DNA of 57,425 nt from an uncultured Sphingopyxis sp. (GCA_937957805.1 CALFXW010000196.1:1-57425); one strand, 5' to 3'. Positions 1-8,634 are shown, numbered from the stretch's first letter. A program made the numbers and translations. Notes: generated by a model from the letters alone, not told the origin.

Positions 1-93
1 ACTGAATCAGAACTCACGCCGCTTGGGAATCCTGTTTATGGGTATGTGACCTAGAGGCTTGTTTCGAATAGATTGAATCGAAACAGGCTCTAA
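1..93. mobile_element. possible outer end of an insertion sequence (body outside window)
   Basis: The first 93 bases carry no convincing gene and do not look like the flanking chromosome. Bases 52-92 form an imperfect palindrome: TAGAGGC and TGTTTCGA on the left face TCGAAACA and GGCTCTA on the right. It is bordered by CTAG (51-54) and CTAA (90-93), which fit the YTAR target preference known for some IS5-family elements. The layout resembles the terminal region upstream of an IS5-type transposase that would be read leftwards out of the window. That is inference from pattern only: no transposase sequence is visible. Confidence 0.3.
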
Positions 94-107
94 ATATCCT
101 TTTTTTT
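56..107 (+). terminator. possible intrinsic terminator
   Basis: Read on the plus strand, 58-67 pairs with 78-87 as a 10-bp stem (one G-T pair, extendable to 56-89) with a 10-base loop. A run of eight T lies at 100-107. The T run starts about 12 bases after the stem, further than in a typical Rho-independent terminator, so this may equally be only the palindrome of an insertion-sequence end. Confidence 0.25.
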
Positions 108-123
108 CCGTGATTTCCGAGCC

Positions 124-142
124 GCGAAATGTTCCATTTCGC
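124..142. other. perfect 8-bp hairpin downstream of the PilZ gene
   Basis: GCGAAATG (124-131) and CATTTCGC (135-142) form a perfect stem around a 3-base loop, 12 bases beyond the stop of the minus-strand PilZ gene. No T run follows it on the minus strand, so it is a weak terminator candidate or a 3' stabilising hairpin. Confidence 0.35.
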
Positions 143-153
143 TCAAAATAACT

Positions 154-624
154 CTAGTCACGCGTCCAGCCGCTCGATCCGTGGATGATTTGATCGCGGT
201 GGCTACGTTGAAAGCCGCTGCGTGATGCTGTCGCCTTATGCTGAAGCGGGACAAAGCCCAATTGAGCATCGCGCGGCGTGATGCCACTGCCGCTCGCCGC
301 ACGCACTTGCAGGCTTTGGGGGTCAATCGGTTCATCAATATATAGGCCAAAGCCATCTTTACGCACCCAGCGCACCACAGCGCGGCGGATGTCGCCATTC
401 GGCAGATGGACCGACACCTCTTCGCACGGGACGAGCATTATGTCGCCGCGCGCCCCTATGCCATGGGGCGAGACATTGCGCACGACGACACGTTCACGCC
501 CGCCGCCGCCGCGCGAAATTTCGACCGACAACAGCTTGGACGTACGCGCCTCGCGCGCCGACTCATCGTGCCCCGCCGGGGGAGGTGACCAGTTCATCGA
601 CATGGGCGGGAACTTGCGCCTCAT
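154..624 (-). CDS. PilZ domain protein
   Basis: A short (156 aa) cytoplasmic PilZ-like protein, a family whose members often bind cyclic di-GMP. The domain covers roughly residues 20-110. It shows an REAR stretch in place of the canonical RxxxR, followed by NVSPHG, which fits the (D/N)xSxxG motif. A basic tail without recognisable domains follows. The reading frame is open further upstream to 861, but I chose the ATG at 624 because an AAGGG lies 12 bases before it and the domain begins soon after; ATGs at 603 and 597 remain possible. Because the RxxxR spacing is off by one, c-di-GMP binding is uncertain. The gene stands alone. Confidence 0.72.
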   Translation of the reverse strand: MRRKFPPMSMNWSPPPAGHDESAREARTSKLLSVEISRGGGGRERVVVRNVSPHGIGARGDIMLVPCEEVSVHLPNGDIRRAVVRWVRKDGFGLYIDEPIDPQSLQVRAASGSGITPRDAQLGFVPLQHKATASRSGFQRSHRDQIIHGSSGWTRD

Positions 625-817
625 CAGTAAATAATCCCTTGCCAACCCCGCCATTTTGGCAACCGCGCTACCGCGCAAATGTTTCATATTGTGACGACAA
701 ACTGGCGTATCCTGCCGAAAATCCGGCGGTATCTGCAGCTCCTTACGGACGGTTTTGGCAGAAATTGGCGCTTTGCGAAGAGCCAAAAATTGGCATGGCT
801 TTTGCCTATATCCGACT

Positions 818-1099
818 ATGGATATTGACGATTTCGCACCCGATTTCTTTTCCGCGCGCATGAGGCTGCATCAGAATTTGGTCGCAAAACTGGCCAAAAC
901 CATCGATTCGCATGGCGAAGCTACCGTTACGGAATGCGGGATTTTGGCGCTAATCGATGCCGTATTGTGCTGGCCCGCGCCCTTGCGTGTCGGGCGGGAT
1001 GCCGCCTTTGCCCGCCATGCCGCCGCGATGGTGCGTAGCGCGATGATTGCCGCGATGCTTCAGGCGCGCGGCCGCCATGTTGCCACTCGCCAGAGGTAA
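818..1099 (+). CDS. small hypothetical protein
   Basis: A 93-residue reading frame starting MDIDDFAPDF. I do not recognise a family. The codon choice (GC-rich third positions, balanced amino acids, Ala/Arg-rich helical C-terminus) matches the neighbouring real genes, which is the main reason to call it. It converges with the dedA gene and overlaps its 3' end by 40 bases, which counts against it. The frame is open from an earlier start at 755. If it is not a gene, 625-1059 is a gap containing nothing else I can identify. Confidence 0.45.
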   Translation: MDIDDFAPDFFSARMRLHQNLVAKLAKTIDSHGEATVTECGILALIDAVLCWPAPLRVGRDAAFARHAAAMVRSAMIAAMLQARGRHVATRQR

Positions 1100-1662
1100 A
1101 ACACCACGAACAAAATGATCGATGCGATGACCACCGGGCCCAAATATTGGTCGAGCAGATCGGAAAAATGGAGGCCGAGATAATATCCGCCGGTGACCAA
1201 AACGGCATTCCAGCCCAATGTTCCGGCAAAAGTGTAGATGAGGAAACGCACATGGCCCATTTCGGCGAGGCCAGCGGGTAGCGATATCATCGTACGTAAA
1301 AAGGGCGACATGCGCAGGCCAAAAACCACCCAATGTCCATGGCGGCGAAGAAAGGCGGCGGCACGTTCGACATCCACCCAATCGATGGTCAGCCAACGAC
1401 CAAAGCGCCGCACCCATGGTTCGAGCCGGGCCAACCCCAGCCGCCGACCCAAAAGATACCAAGCATAATTGCCTGCCGTGCTGCCGATGCTGCCCGCGAG
1501 CAATAAGGGGGCAAGCTGCATCTGCCCCTTTGCCATCGCAATGCCGCCCAGCCCCATGATCAGTTCCGATGGCACCGGCGGGAAAATATTTTCAACCACC
1601 ATCAGGAAGGCAATGCCCCAATAGCCGCCATTTGCGACGAGCTGGATGATCCATTCGGTCAT
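1060..1662 (-). CDS. DedA family inner-membrane protein
   Basis: A 200-residue polytopic membrane protein of the DedA/VTT family. Members act in membrane homeostasis, and some flip polyprenyl-phosphate or phosphatidylethanolamine lipids. Visible family signatures are ENIFPPVPSE near residues 24-33, a glycine-rich segment with GNYAWYLLGRRLG, RMSPFLRT around 117-124, and GTLGWN near 148. Length is normal. It is the last gene of the rsmI-yraN-gshB-dedA run, starting 12 bases after the gshB stop. Substrate cannot be read from the sequence. Confidence 0.88.
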   Translation of the reverse strand: MTEWIIQLVANGGYWGIAFLMVVENIFPPVPSELIMGLGGIAMAKGQMQLAPLLLAGSIGSTAGNYAWYLLGRRLGLARLEPWVRRFGRWLTIDWVDVERAAAFLRRHGHWVVFGLRMSPFLRTMISLPAGLAEMGHVRFLIYTFAGTLGWNAVLVTGGYYLGLHFSDLLDQYLGPVVIASIILFVVFYLWRVATWRPRA

Positions 1663-1674
1663 CGCTGTCGAATA

Positions 1675-2652
1675 TCAGGCGGTCATGGCTTGGCGTGCGG
1701 CAAGCCGCACAGAAATTGCATCCCAGATCATCGCGGGGATGTTGCTGCCGTTGAAATTGTCGATGGCGACGATACCGGTCGGCGATGTGACGTTGATTTC
1801 GGTCAGCCATTTGCCCCCGATCACGTCGATACCGACGAACAACAGCCCACGTTTCTTGAGTTCGGGGCCGAGCGCGGCGCAAATTTCCTGTTCCGTCGCG
1901 CTGAGATCAGTTGGCTGGGCATAGCCGCCGGCGGCAAGGTTGGACCTTATTTCCCCCTTGCCCGGCATGCGGTTGATGGCGCCAGCAACCACGCCATCGA
2001 CAAGGACGATACGTTTGTCGCCGCCTGCCACTTCGGGCAGGAATGCCTGCACCATGAAAGGTTCGCGCCAGATTTTGCCGAATAATTCGGTAAGTGCGCC
2101 CAAATTGGACCCATCGGCACCGATGCGGAACACCGCGGCGCCTGCATTGCCATGCAGCGGTTTGACCACAATGTCGCCGTGAATCGCCTGAAACCGCCGC
2201 ACTTCGGCGATGTCGCGCGTAATCAGTGTTGGCGGCATGAAATGCGCATAATCGAGCACGAACAATTTTTCTGGCGCGTTGCGCACTTCACGCGGGTCAT
2301 TGATGATCAGCGTTTGGTCGGCGATGCGTTCGAGCAGGTGCGTGGCGGTGATATAGCCAAGGTCAAAGGGCGGGTCTTGGCGCATCAAAATGACATCGAC
2401 GTCATCGACAAGGTCGATACGCGCGGCATCGCCAAAGGTGAAATGCGCACCTTCGCGCCGTTCAACATGGGTAACAGGATGGGCCAGCGCAGTCAGGCGC
2501 GCATGGCTGCCATCCGAATCAAAGTTGAGAGTTTCGGGCAGATAATGCCAGATGTCATATCCGCGTGTCTGCCCCTCCAGCATCAGGGCAAAGCTGCTGT
2601 CGCCTGAAATATGGATATTTTCCATCGGATCCATTTGAACGGCGACGCGCAT
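1675..2652 (-). CDS. gshB: glutathione synthetase
   Basis: An ATP-grasp ligase that joins gamma-glutamylcysteine and glycine, the second step of glutathione synthesis in the cytosol. The 325-residue length fits the bacterial enzyme (about 315). Diagnostic segments are MDPMENI at the N-terminus, KPLHGNAG in the middle, RSNLAAGG on the glycine-rich loop and the C-terminal INVTSPTG. The start at 2652 gives the family-typical MRVAVQMDP opening and has AGAGGGA upstream; the frame is open to 2709 without a better start. It follows yraN with an 8-base gap. gshA is not in the window. Confidence 0.95.
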   Translation of the reverse strand: MRVAVQMDPMENIHISGDSSFALMLEGQTRGYDIWHYLPETLNFDSDGSHARLTALAHPVTHVERREGAHFTFGDAARIDLVDDVDVILMRQDPPFDLGYITATHLLERIADQTLIINDPREVRNAPEKLFVLDYAHFMPPTLITRDIAEVRRFQAIHGDIVVKPLHGNAGAAVFRIGADGSNLGALTELFGKIWREPFMVQAFLPEVAGGDKRIVLVDGVVAGAINRMPGKGEIRSNLAAGGYAQPTDLSATEQEICAALGPELKKRGLLFVGIDVIGGKWLTEINVTSPTGIVAIDNFNGSNIPAMIWDAISVRLAARQAMTA

Positions 2653-2660
2653 CTGTCCGA

Positions 2661-3017
2661 CTATCCCTCTTTGACCCAGATATGGGGGAGATGGTGCGGC
2701 CAACGCCATGGCGCAAGTAAAATGGCATCAATTCGCACCTGATCGGTCGTTTTGGCATAGCGGGGTGCCAATATTTCGGCTGCGGCGACCACCCGGCGCA
2801 GGCTATGTGCATGGATGGCGTCGGTAAGTGTCGCAGCATCGGCGCGCCATTTCACCTCCACAAAGGCGATTGTGCGCCCGCGCCGCGCGATAATATCGAC
2901 CTCCCCATGGCCGACCCGCGCGCGTCGCGCCAAAATGCGCCAGCCCTTGGCGCGCAAATATAGCGCCGCCCAGCCTTCTGCCCGCCGCCCCCGTGCCTCG
3001 GCGCGCGCGCGGTTCAT
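2661..3017 (-). CDS. yraN: YraN family (UPF0102) endonuclease-fold protein
   Basis: A 118-residue protein of the UPF0102/YraN family, which adopts a Holliday-junction-resolvase-like nuclease fold; its biological role is unresolved. The family core GEVDIIARR followed by AFVEVK (residues about 38-55) carries the conserved E-D-E-K set expected of the PD-(D/E)XK fold. Its start codon overlaps the rsmI stop by 4 bases, so the two are translationally coupled. The rsmI/lpoA/yraN neighbourhood is widely conserved in proteobacteria. Confidence 0.9.
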   Translation of the reverse strand: MNRARAEARGRRAEGWAALYLRAKGWRILARRARVGHGEVDIIARRGRTIAFVEVKWRADAATLTDAIHAHSLRRVVAAAEILAPRYAKTTDQVRIDAILLAPWRWPHHLPHIWVKEG

Positions 3018-3856
3018 GTCTTGCCCTGAATTTCGAGCGCCATGGCATAGAGCTTGTCGCGTGCAACACCGCTTTGCCGCGCGACATCGCGTGCGGCACG
3101 GGCGGGCGGCGCGCGCTCCATCGCGGCGCGCAGTAAATCGCGCAGACCATCATCGTCCATGGGTGCGCTCTCCCCCGCCTTGGGTGGGGCGACGATGATG
3201 ACGATTTCCCCCTTGGGCGGGGTGGCAAAATGTTGAGCAAGTTCACGCAGGCTGCCCGACACGCCCGATTCGTGCAGTTTGCTGATTTCGCGCACGACAA
3301 ACCCATCCCGCTCGCCCAAAATCTCGGCCATTGCGGAGAGGCTGGCACCAAGCCGCTGGGCGCTTTCGTAAAAGACCAATGTTGCAGGGGTGGCAGCAAT
3401 TTCTTGGAGCGCGCTTTTGCGCGGTCCGGCGCGGGCGGGCAAAAAGCCGACGAACAGGAAACGGTCACTTGGCAATCCCGACATCGACAGCGCGGTAATG
3501 GCGGCATTGGGGCCGGGTAGCGCCGATATATGCACCCCCGCGGCGCGGGCATCGCGCACCAGCCGGTATCCGGGGTCGGAGATGAGCGGCGTGCCCGCAT
3601 CACAGCATAGCACAATAATTTCATGGGTCGCGCGGGCAATCAGCATGGCGCGCGCTGCATCGCTGGCATGGTCGTCATGCCGAACCAGGGGGCGTTTGAG
3701 GCCAATCAGGTGGAGCAATTTGCCGGTAACGCGTGTATCCTCACACGCGATGACATCGGCAGCGGCCAAAAGCGCATGCGAACGCGCGCTCAAATCGTCA
3801 AGGTTGCCGATCGGCGTTGGAACGATATAGAGACCGGCTTTGGGAGGCAGTGACAT
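3014..3856 (-). CDS. rsmI: 16S rRNA 2'-O-ribose C1402 methyltransferase
   Basis: A SAM-dependent tetrapyrrole-methylase-fold enzyme that 2'-O-methylates C1402 of 16S rRNA in the ribosomal P site. The 280-residue length fits. Signatures are LYIVPTPIGNLDD at the start, ACEDTR, GTPLISDPG and SALPGPNAAI. The frame stays open to 4162, but family members begin just before the LYIVPTPIGNL motif, so the ATG at 3856 is chosen. That ATG shares the tetranucleotide CATG (3854-3857) with the start codon of the divergent lipoprotein gene, leaving no untranslated spacer. No strong Shine-Dalgarno is visible, and the promoter must lie inside the opposite coding region. Confidence 0.93.
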   Translation of the reverse strand: MSLPPKAGLYIVPTPIGNLDDLSARSHALLAAADVIACEDTRVTGKLLHLIGLKRPLVRHDDHASDAARAMLIARATHEIIVLCCDAGTPLISDPGYRLVRDARAAGVHISALPGPNAAITALSMSGLPSDRFLFVGFLPARAGPRKSALQEIAATPATLVFYESAQRLGASLSAMAEILGERDGFVVREISKLHESGVSGSLRELAQHFATPPKGEIVIIVAPPKAGESAPMDDDGLRDLLRAAMERAPPARAARDVARQSGVARDKLYAMALEIQGKT

Positions 3857-5039
3857 GACAGCGAACATGGCAGAAAATGGCATAGGGCGGCAAGGCTCGC
3901 GCTGGCTGCGGCATTTTGCCATGCTGTTTTTGGGGCTGATGCTCGCCGCCTGTAACACGATGGTGCCGCGCACTACCGCGCCGCCGCCCGAAACCACGAC
4001 AACGCCCGAAGTTGCAACCGGCCTGCCAACCGATACGGAGCGGCATCGTGTTGCGCTGTTGGTGCCGCAGACCGGCCCCGATGCGGCGGTGGGCGAATCA
4101 ATCGCCAATGCAACGACGATGGCGATTCTCGATTCGCGTTCGGACAGGGTGCGCATCACCATTTATGATACCGGCGCGGGTGCCGCTGCAGCAGCGCAAC
4201 AGGCGATTGCGGAGGGGAATAAGCTTATCCTCGGCCCGCTGCTGGCAGATGATGTGCGTGCGGTTGCCCCGATTGCCAGCGCGGCCAATGTGCCGCTGAT
4301 CAGTTTTTCGAACGACAGCAGCGTTGCCGGAAACGGCACATATTTGCTGGGCTTTGAACCCGGCCAGTCGGTGAACCGCGTTGTCGCCTATGCCCGCGCG
4401 CATGGGGTCAATAATTTCGGCGCGCTGGTGCCGCGCAGCGTTTATGGTGACCGTGCGCTCGCCGCGATGCGCGCGGCGGTAACACAGGCTGGCGGCACGC
4501 TGGTGTCCTCCCAAAGTTATGATCGTTCGGCGGCCGGCCTGTCGGGTGCGGCGCGGCAACTGGCGCGCACCGGCGGTATGGATGCGATATTGATTGCCGA
4601 CGCCGGCAGCACCGCCGTCCGCGCCATCCCCCTGTTGCGTGGTGCCGGGGCCGCAAATGCGCGGATTTTGGGCACTGAATTGTGGAATAATGAATCGGCG
4701 ATTGCCGCCAATGCGGCGATGCAAGGGGCATGGTTTGCCAGCGTTTCTGATGGGTTGTTTGCGCAAATGTCTGCACGATATCGCGAACGTTATGGCCGCA
4801 CCCCATATCGTATCGCCAGCCTTGGCTATGATGCGGTGCTGCTGACCGTTCGGATGGCGCGTGATTGGCGGCCGGGAACCAATTTCCCGCAAAATAGGCT
4901 GTTCGCCGCCGATGGTTTCGGCGGGGTCGACGGCATTTTCCGCTTTGACAATCGAGGGATTGCGGTGCGCGCGCTCGAAGTGAGTGAGGTGCGGGGCGGC
5001 GGCTTTACCGTGCTGGATGCCGCCCCGACCGCTTGGTAG
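3855..5039 (+). CDS. penicillin-binding-protein activator LpoA-like lipoprotein
   Basis: A 394-residue lipoprotein of the LppC/LpoA type, with a periplasmic-binding-protein fold like amino-acid ABC receptors. In E. coli, LpoA activates PBP1A from the outer membrane. The signal peptide ends in a lipobox LAAC (Cys about 33). The body starts VALLVPQTGPDAAVG, typical of the type-1 binding fold. GGGAGG at 3841-3847 sits 7 bases before the ATG at 3855 and fixes the start. Divergence from rsmI matches the E. coli yraL-yraM order, supporting the assignment. It lacks the long N-terminal TPR domain of enterobacterial LpoA, so function is inferred. Confidence 0.8.
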   Translation: MTANMAENGIGRQGSRWLRHFAMLFLGLMLAACNTMVPRTTAPPPETTTTPEVATGLPTDTERHRVALLVPQTGPDAAVGESIANATTMAILDSRSDRVRITIYDTGAGAAAAAQQAIAEGNKLILGPLLADDVRAVAPIASAANVPLISFSNDSSVAGNGTYLLGFEPGQSVNRVVAYARAHGVNNFGALVPRSVYGDRALAAMRAAVTQAGGTLVSSQSYDRSAAGLSGAARQLARTGGMDAILIADAGSTAVRAIPLLRGAGAANARILGTELWNNESAIAANAAMQGAWFASVSDGLFAQMSARYRERYGRTPYRIASLGYDAVLLTVRMARDWRPGTNFPQNRLFAADGFGGVDGIFRFDNRGIAVRALEVSEVRGGGFTVLDAAPTAW

Positions 5040-5041
5040 AA

Positions 5042-5695
5042 TTAGCCGATTTTCTGACCGGTCTTTGCCCAGTCGGCTAGGAAACCTTCGATCCCCTTGT
5101 CGGTCAGCACATGTTTGACCAGCCCGCGGATGACGGCAGGCGGCGCCGTCATGACATCGGCGCCGATTTTCGCGGCTTCAAGGACGTGGATGCCGTGTCG
5201 GACGCTGGCGACGAGGATTTCGGTGCCAAAATCATAATTGTCGTAAATCAGGCGAATGTCGGCGATGAGCTGCATGCCGTCGAACCCATTATCATCATGC
5301 CGTCCGACAAAGGGGGAAATGAAACTCGCCCCCGCTTTGGCCGCCAGTAAGGCTTGCGTCGCCGAAAAGCACAAGGTGACATTGACCATCGTGCCATCGC
5401 TGGTCAGCGCCTTGCACGTCTTTAATCCGTCGATGGTCAGCGGCACTTTTATGCAGACATTATCGGCGATTTTGCGCAAAATCTCCGCCTCACGCATCAT
5501 GCCTGCGTGGTCGAGCGCGACGACTTCGGCAGAAACCGGCCCGGAAACCAGTGCGCAGATTTCGCGGGTAACCTCCATAAAATCGCGCCCTGATTTGTGG
5601 ATCAGCGACGGGTTGGTGGTTACCCCGTCGAGCAGGCCAGTGGCGGCAAGTTCAGCAATGTCCGCCACATCGGCAGTATCGGCAAAAAATTTCAT
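5042..5695 (-). CDS. fsa: fructose-6-phosphate aldolase / small transaldolase
   Basis: A 217-residue class I aldolase of the short transaldolase (TalC/Fsa) group, acting on sugar phosphates in the cytosolic pentose-phosphate network. The start MKFFADTAD, the LDGVTTNPSLI motif (residues 22-32) and the Schiff-base lysine in CIKVPLT (K83) are all present, as is VGRHDD. Which activity dominates, transaldolase or fructose-6-phosphate aldolase, cannot be told from these motifs. The frame is open to 5746 but the ATG at 5695 matches the family. Its stop lies 2 bases from the convergent LpoA-like gene. Confidence 0.92.
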   Translation of the reverse strand: MKFFADTADVADIAELAATGLLDGVTTNPSLIHKSGRDFMEVTREICALVSGPVSAEVVALDHAGMMREAEILRKIADNVCIKVPLTIDGLKTCKALTSDGTMVNVTLCFSATQALLAAKAGASFISPFVGRHDDNGFDGMQLIADIRLIYDNYDFGTEILVASVRHGIHVLEAAKIGADVMTAPPAVIRGLVKHVLTDKGIEGFLADWAKTGQKIG

Positions 5696-5790
5696 AAGAC
5701 TTGCAGTCCCCTGTCCGGCGCGGCACCCACGTCGGGCGCGAATCAACTGCCGCGGGATATAGCGCGCGACGGGGGCGAGGGGTATTGGCT

Positions 5791-6465
5791 TTGCATATCA
5801 AAAAAATCGCGGCGACAGCGTTGTTGGCGCTGGCGGCATCCCCAGCCCATGCGGACAGTAAGAGCGAGGCGCAATTTTGGCTGACAAATTCGGTCAGCCT
5901 GCCGATTGACGACAAAATTTCGCTTACCGGCGATTTCATCTTACGCTCCCACCCCGACGCGCTCGATGTCGGGCAATATATTGCGCGCGTCGGTGTCCGC
6001 CGGTCATTGGGCAATGGCGCAGCCTTGCAAGCAACATACGGCTGGTTCGACAGCCGCAACCGGGCAGGCGCGAACGTCATCGAACATCGCTTGGGACAGA
6101 CATTGTCGATGCATGTCGCAGATTTTGGGGAATGGCGCATAGATGGCCGCGTCGGGCTGGAACAAAGGCTGCGTTCCACCGGGGGGGAAATGGGCTGGCG
6201 GGCGCGGGCACGGCTGCGCGCGACACGGCCTCTCAGCCACCACATCAGCCTGCACATCAGCGAAGAATTGATCGGAGCGCTCAACAACACCGCGTGGGGG
6301 CAGGCTGCGGGGTTGACAGCATCGCGTCTGGGCACGGGGGTAAATTACCGATTTTCCGACCATCTGGCGATCGGCCCCAGCTATAGCTGGCAGCGCGTGG
6401 TTGTCGCCGCCCGCCCCGACCGCAATAGTCATGTATTCGGGCTGACGATCGATGCTGATCTATAA
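5791..6465 (+). CDS. DUF2490-type outer-membrane beta-barrel protein
   Basis: A 224-residue exported protein with alternating hydrophobic/polar strands and an Asp-Leu C-terminus, like the DUF2490 family of putative outer-membrane barrels. Recognisable pieces are QFWLTNSVS near the mature N-terminus and the repeated strand endings RVGVRRSL, FDSRNR and NVIEHRLGQ. The start is a TTG at 5791: no ATG is available, GAGGGG at 5777-5782 is spaced 8 bases from it, and it gives a clean signal peptide (MHIKKIAATALLALA, cleavage near AHA-DS). Its stop abuts the stop of the convergent DUF4197 gene. Function unknown. Confidence 0.75.
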   Translation: MHIKKIAATALLALAASPAHADSKSEAQFWLTNSVSLPIDDKISLTGDFILRSHPDALDVGQYIARVGVRRSLGNGAALQATYGWFDSRNRAGANVIEHRLGQTLSMHVADFGEWRIDGRVGLEQRLRSTGGEMGWRARARLRATRPLSHHISLHISEELIGALNNTAWGQAAGLTASRLGTGVNYRFSDHLAIGPSYSWQRVVVAARPDRNSHVFGLTIDADL

Positions 6466-7143
6466 CTAACCGGCACCTAACCCGAAAACCGCAATAATCA
6501 GCGGATCGTTGGTGGCCGCCGGGTTGGCGCGGATTGCCGCTTCCTCCGCTGCGATGGCGTTCCACAACCCCGCTTCCGCGCCCTCGACGACATGGCGGGT
6601 CAGCCCCGCCACATCGACCCCCGTCGCCGTGCGCAGCAATTGGGCGATGCGCGGGTCATTGGCGATCTGCATCGCATCGCCTACTGCCGGGAACATCGCG
6701 GTGATGAGCGCGCTGCCCAGCCCGCTGCGCAGCAGATCTGTCGCGCCATGCGGGCTGCCGCGCACCAATGCCATCGTATCCGCCACCGATAAATTATTGA
6801 TTGCCTGAGCAATTATCGGTGCGGCGCGCTCTGCCCCCGCTTCGGCAAAATCGTTCAGCCGACGCTGCATTTCCTGCCGCACCGCGCCGCTGGTTAAGAT
6901 TCGCGTGATGAGGCTGCGGTTCTCTGCCCATGCGCCCGGCAGTTCGAGGCGCGCCAACTGGCTGTCATAATAGCCGCCCGGCTGCAGCAAATAGGCAAAG
7001 GCACGCTGCGACGACAGGGTGAGCAGGCGGCGAATAGCTTCGGTCAAGCTAAAGCCGCTGGTGCTGGCACAGCCGCCCAGCATGACTGTCGCACAAATGG
7101 CGCTGCCGCCCGTCAGAAATTGCCGCTTGTTCCATTCCCGCAT
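6466..7143 (-). CDS. DUF4197 lipoprotein
   Basis: A 225-residue predicted lipoprotein resembling the DUF4197 family, whose function is unknown. The signal region MREWNKRQFLTGG leads to a lipobox LGGC (Cys 24). The double Lys/Arg near the start could allow Tat-type recognition, but the motif is not a canonical twin arginine. The mature part is alpha-helical with the family-like SLTEAIRRLL and a C-terminal AEAGLWNAIAAEEAAIR. It stands alone on the minus strand, divergent from radA across 97 bases. Confidence 0.75.
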   Translation of the reverse strand: MREWNKRQFLTGGSAICATVMLGGCASTSGFSLTEAIRRLLTLSSQRAFAYLLQPGGYYDSQLARLELPGAWAENRSLITRILTSGAVRQEMQRRLNDFAEAGAERAAPIIAQAINNLSVADTMALVRGSPHGATDLLRSGLGSALITAMFPAVGDAMQIANDPRIAQLLRTATGVDVAGLTRHVVEGAEAGLWNAIAAEEAAIRANPAATNDPLIIAVFGLGAG

Positions 7144-7240
7144 CCTGCCCTCCCCACACCGACGCTCGCCAGTCTAGCCAAAAATCACCCCGCTACAATC
7201 GCCGCTGGCGTTCCCCACCTGTTCCAGTTACAGCAGCGCG

Positions 7241-8623
7241 ATGGCCAAGCCGCGCAAGAATTTCGTCTGCCAAAATTGCGGCAGCCTCGCCACCCGGTGG
7301 CAGGGGCAGTGCGATGATTGCGGCGCATGGAATAGTCTGGTTGAAGAGGCTGCCACGCCGACAATTTTTGCCGACAAGCATCATCTGGCATCGGGCGGGC
7401 GGCGTATTTCCTTTGAAGCTTTGGGCGGTGAGGATGCGCTGCCCGAACGGTTGGTGAGCGACATTGCCGAATTTGATCGCGCACTGGGCGGCGGGCTGGT
7501 GCGCGGGTCAGCCAGCCTGATCGGCGGCGATCCGGGGATTGGTAAATCGACCCTCCTCCTCCAAATTGCGGGACGATTGGCGCGGGCGGGTAAGCGCGTG
7601 ACCTATATTTCGGGGGAGGAGGCGGCGGCGCAGGTGCGCCTGCGCGCCGCACGTCTGGGCTATGGCGATGCGCCGGTGCAATTGGCCGCCGCAACGTCGG
7701 TGCGCGACATTTTGACAACGCTGGCCGCCGAAGCACCCAGCGACCTTGTCATCATCGATTCGATCCAGACGATGCATTCCGACACGATTGATTCGGCCCC
7801 CGGCACGGTCAGTCAGGTGCGCGCCAGTGCGTCCGAACTCATCCGTTTTGCCAAGGAAAGCGGATCGGCGCTGATCCTCGTCGGCCATGTGACAAAGGAC
7901 GGCTCGCTCGCCGGGCCGCGGGTGCTCGAACATATGGTTGATGCGGTGCTGGCGTTCGAGGGTGAACGCAGCCACCAATATCGCATCTTGCGCGCGGTCA
8001 AAAACCGTTTTGGCGGCACCGATGAAATCGGCGTTTTCGCGATGGAGGCGGACGGCCTTAGCGAGGTTGCCAACCCCAGCGCCCTCTTTCTGACCGACCG
8101 GCATGGCGAAGCGGCCCCCGGCGCAGTGGTATTCCCGGCGATGGAGGGGACACGCGCGGTTCTGGTCGAAATACAGGCATTGACCCTGCGGCTGGCCAGC
8201 GGGGCCACCCCGCGCCGCGCGGTGGTTGGTTGGGATGCCAGCCGACTGGCGATGATTTTGGCGGTGCTGGAGGCGCGGTGCGGCCTCTCCCTCTCCTCAG
8301 CCGAAGTATATTTGAACGTCGCGGGCGGATATCGCCTGTCCGACCCGGCGGCCGACCTTGCGGTCGCCTGTGCCATTGTATCGGCCTTTGCCGAACGGCC
8401 AATCCCCGCCGATTGCGTGCTGTTTGGCGAAATTGCGCTGTCGGGTGAATTGCGGCCGGTGGCGCATAGCGGCCTGCGGCTTAAGGAGGCGGCAAAGCTG
8501 GGTTTTGCGCGCGCCATCCTGCCCGCAACGGGGGATCAGGGCAGGTCGGGCCGTGCGTCGCTCACCCTCACCAGCCACGGACGGCTCAGCCAATGCGTTG
8601 ACCAAATATTGGGTAGGGGTTAG
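7241..8623 (+). CDS. radA: DNA repair protein RadA
   Basis: A RecA-like ATPase that promotes branch migration of recombination intermediates. The 460 residues show the full architecture: a four-cysteine zinc finger (C10, C13, C24, C27), Walker A GDPGIGKST (96-104), the RadA-specific KNRFG (254-258) and a C-terminal Lon-protease-like domain. Length is normal. It heads a tight plus-strand run with cvpA beginning 11 bases after its stop. The start ATG at 7241 has only a weak ribosome site but places the zinc finger at the usual position. Confidence 0.96.
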   Translation: MAKPRKNFVCQNCGSLATRWQGQCDDCGAWNSLVEEAATPTIFADKHHLASGGRRISFEALGGEDALPERLVSDIAEFDRALGGGLVRGSASLIGGDPGIGKSTLLLQIAGRLARAGKRVTYISGEEAAAQVRLRAARLGYGDAPVQLAAATSVRDILTTLAAEAPSDLVIIDSIQTMHSDTIDSAPGTVSQVRASASELIRFAKESGSALILVGHVTKDGSLAGPRVLEHMVDAVLAFEGERSHQYRILRAVKNRFGGTDEIGVFAMEADGLSEVANPSALFLTDRHGEAAPGAVVFPAMEGTRAVLVEIQALTLRLASGATPRRAVVGWDASRLAMILAVLEARCGLSLSSAEVYLNVAGGYRLSDPAADLAVACAIVSAFAERPIPADCVLFGEIALSGELRPVAHSGLRLKEAAKLGFARAILPATGDQGRSGRASLTLTSHGRLSQCVDQILGRG

Positions 8624-8634
8624 GCCGCACGCCG

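Noticed and set aside
154..861. Long in-frame N-terminal extension of the PilZ protein to 861
   Set aside because: The extension has no domain and no ribosome site at 861, and it overlaps another candidate gene; the ATG at 624 is better placed.
2803..3639. 278-codon minus-strand frame across yraN and rsmI
   Set aside because: It is a shadow of the two recognised genes, which have clear family motifs, and its own protein is a Pro/Arg-rich mosaic.
4098..4892. 264-codon minus-strand frame inside the LpoA-like gene
   Set aside because: Antisense to a well-supported lipoprotein gene; its composition is that of GC-rich antisense frames.
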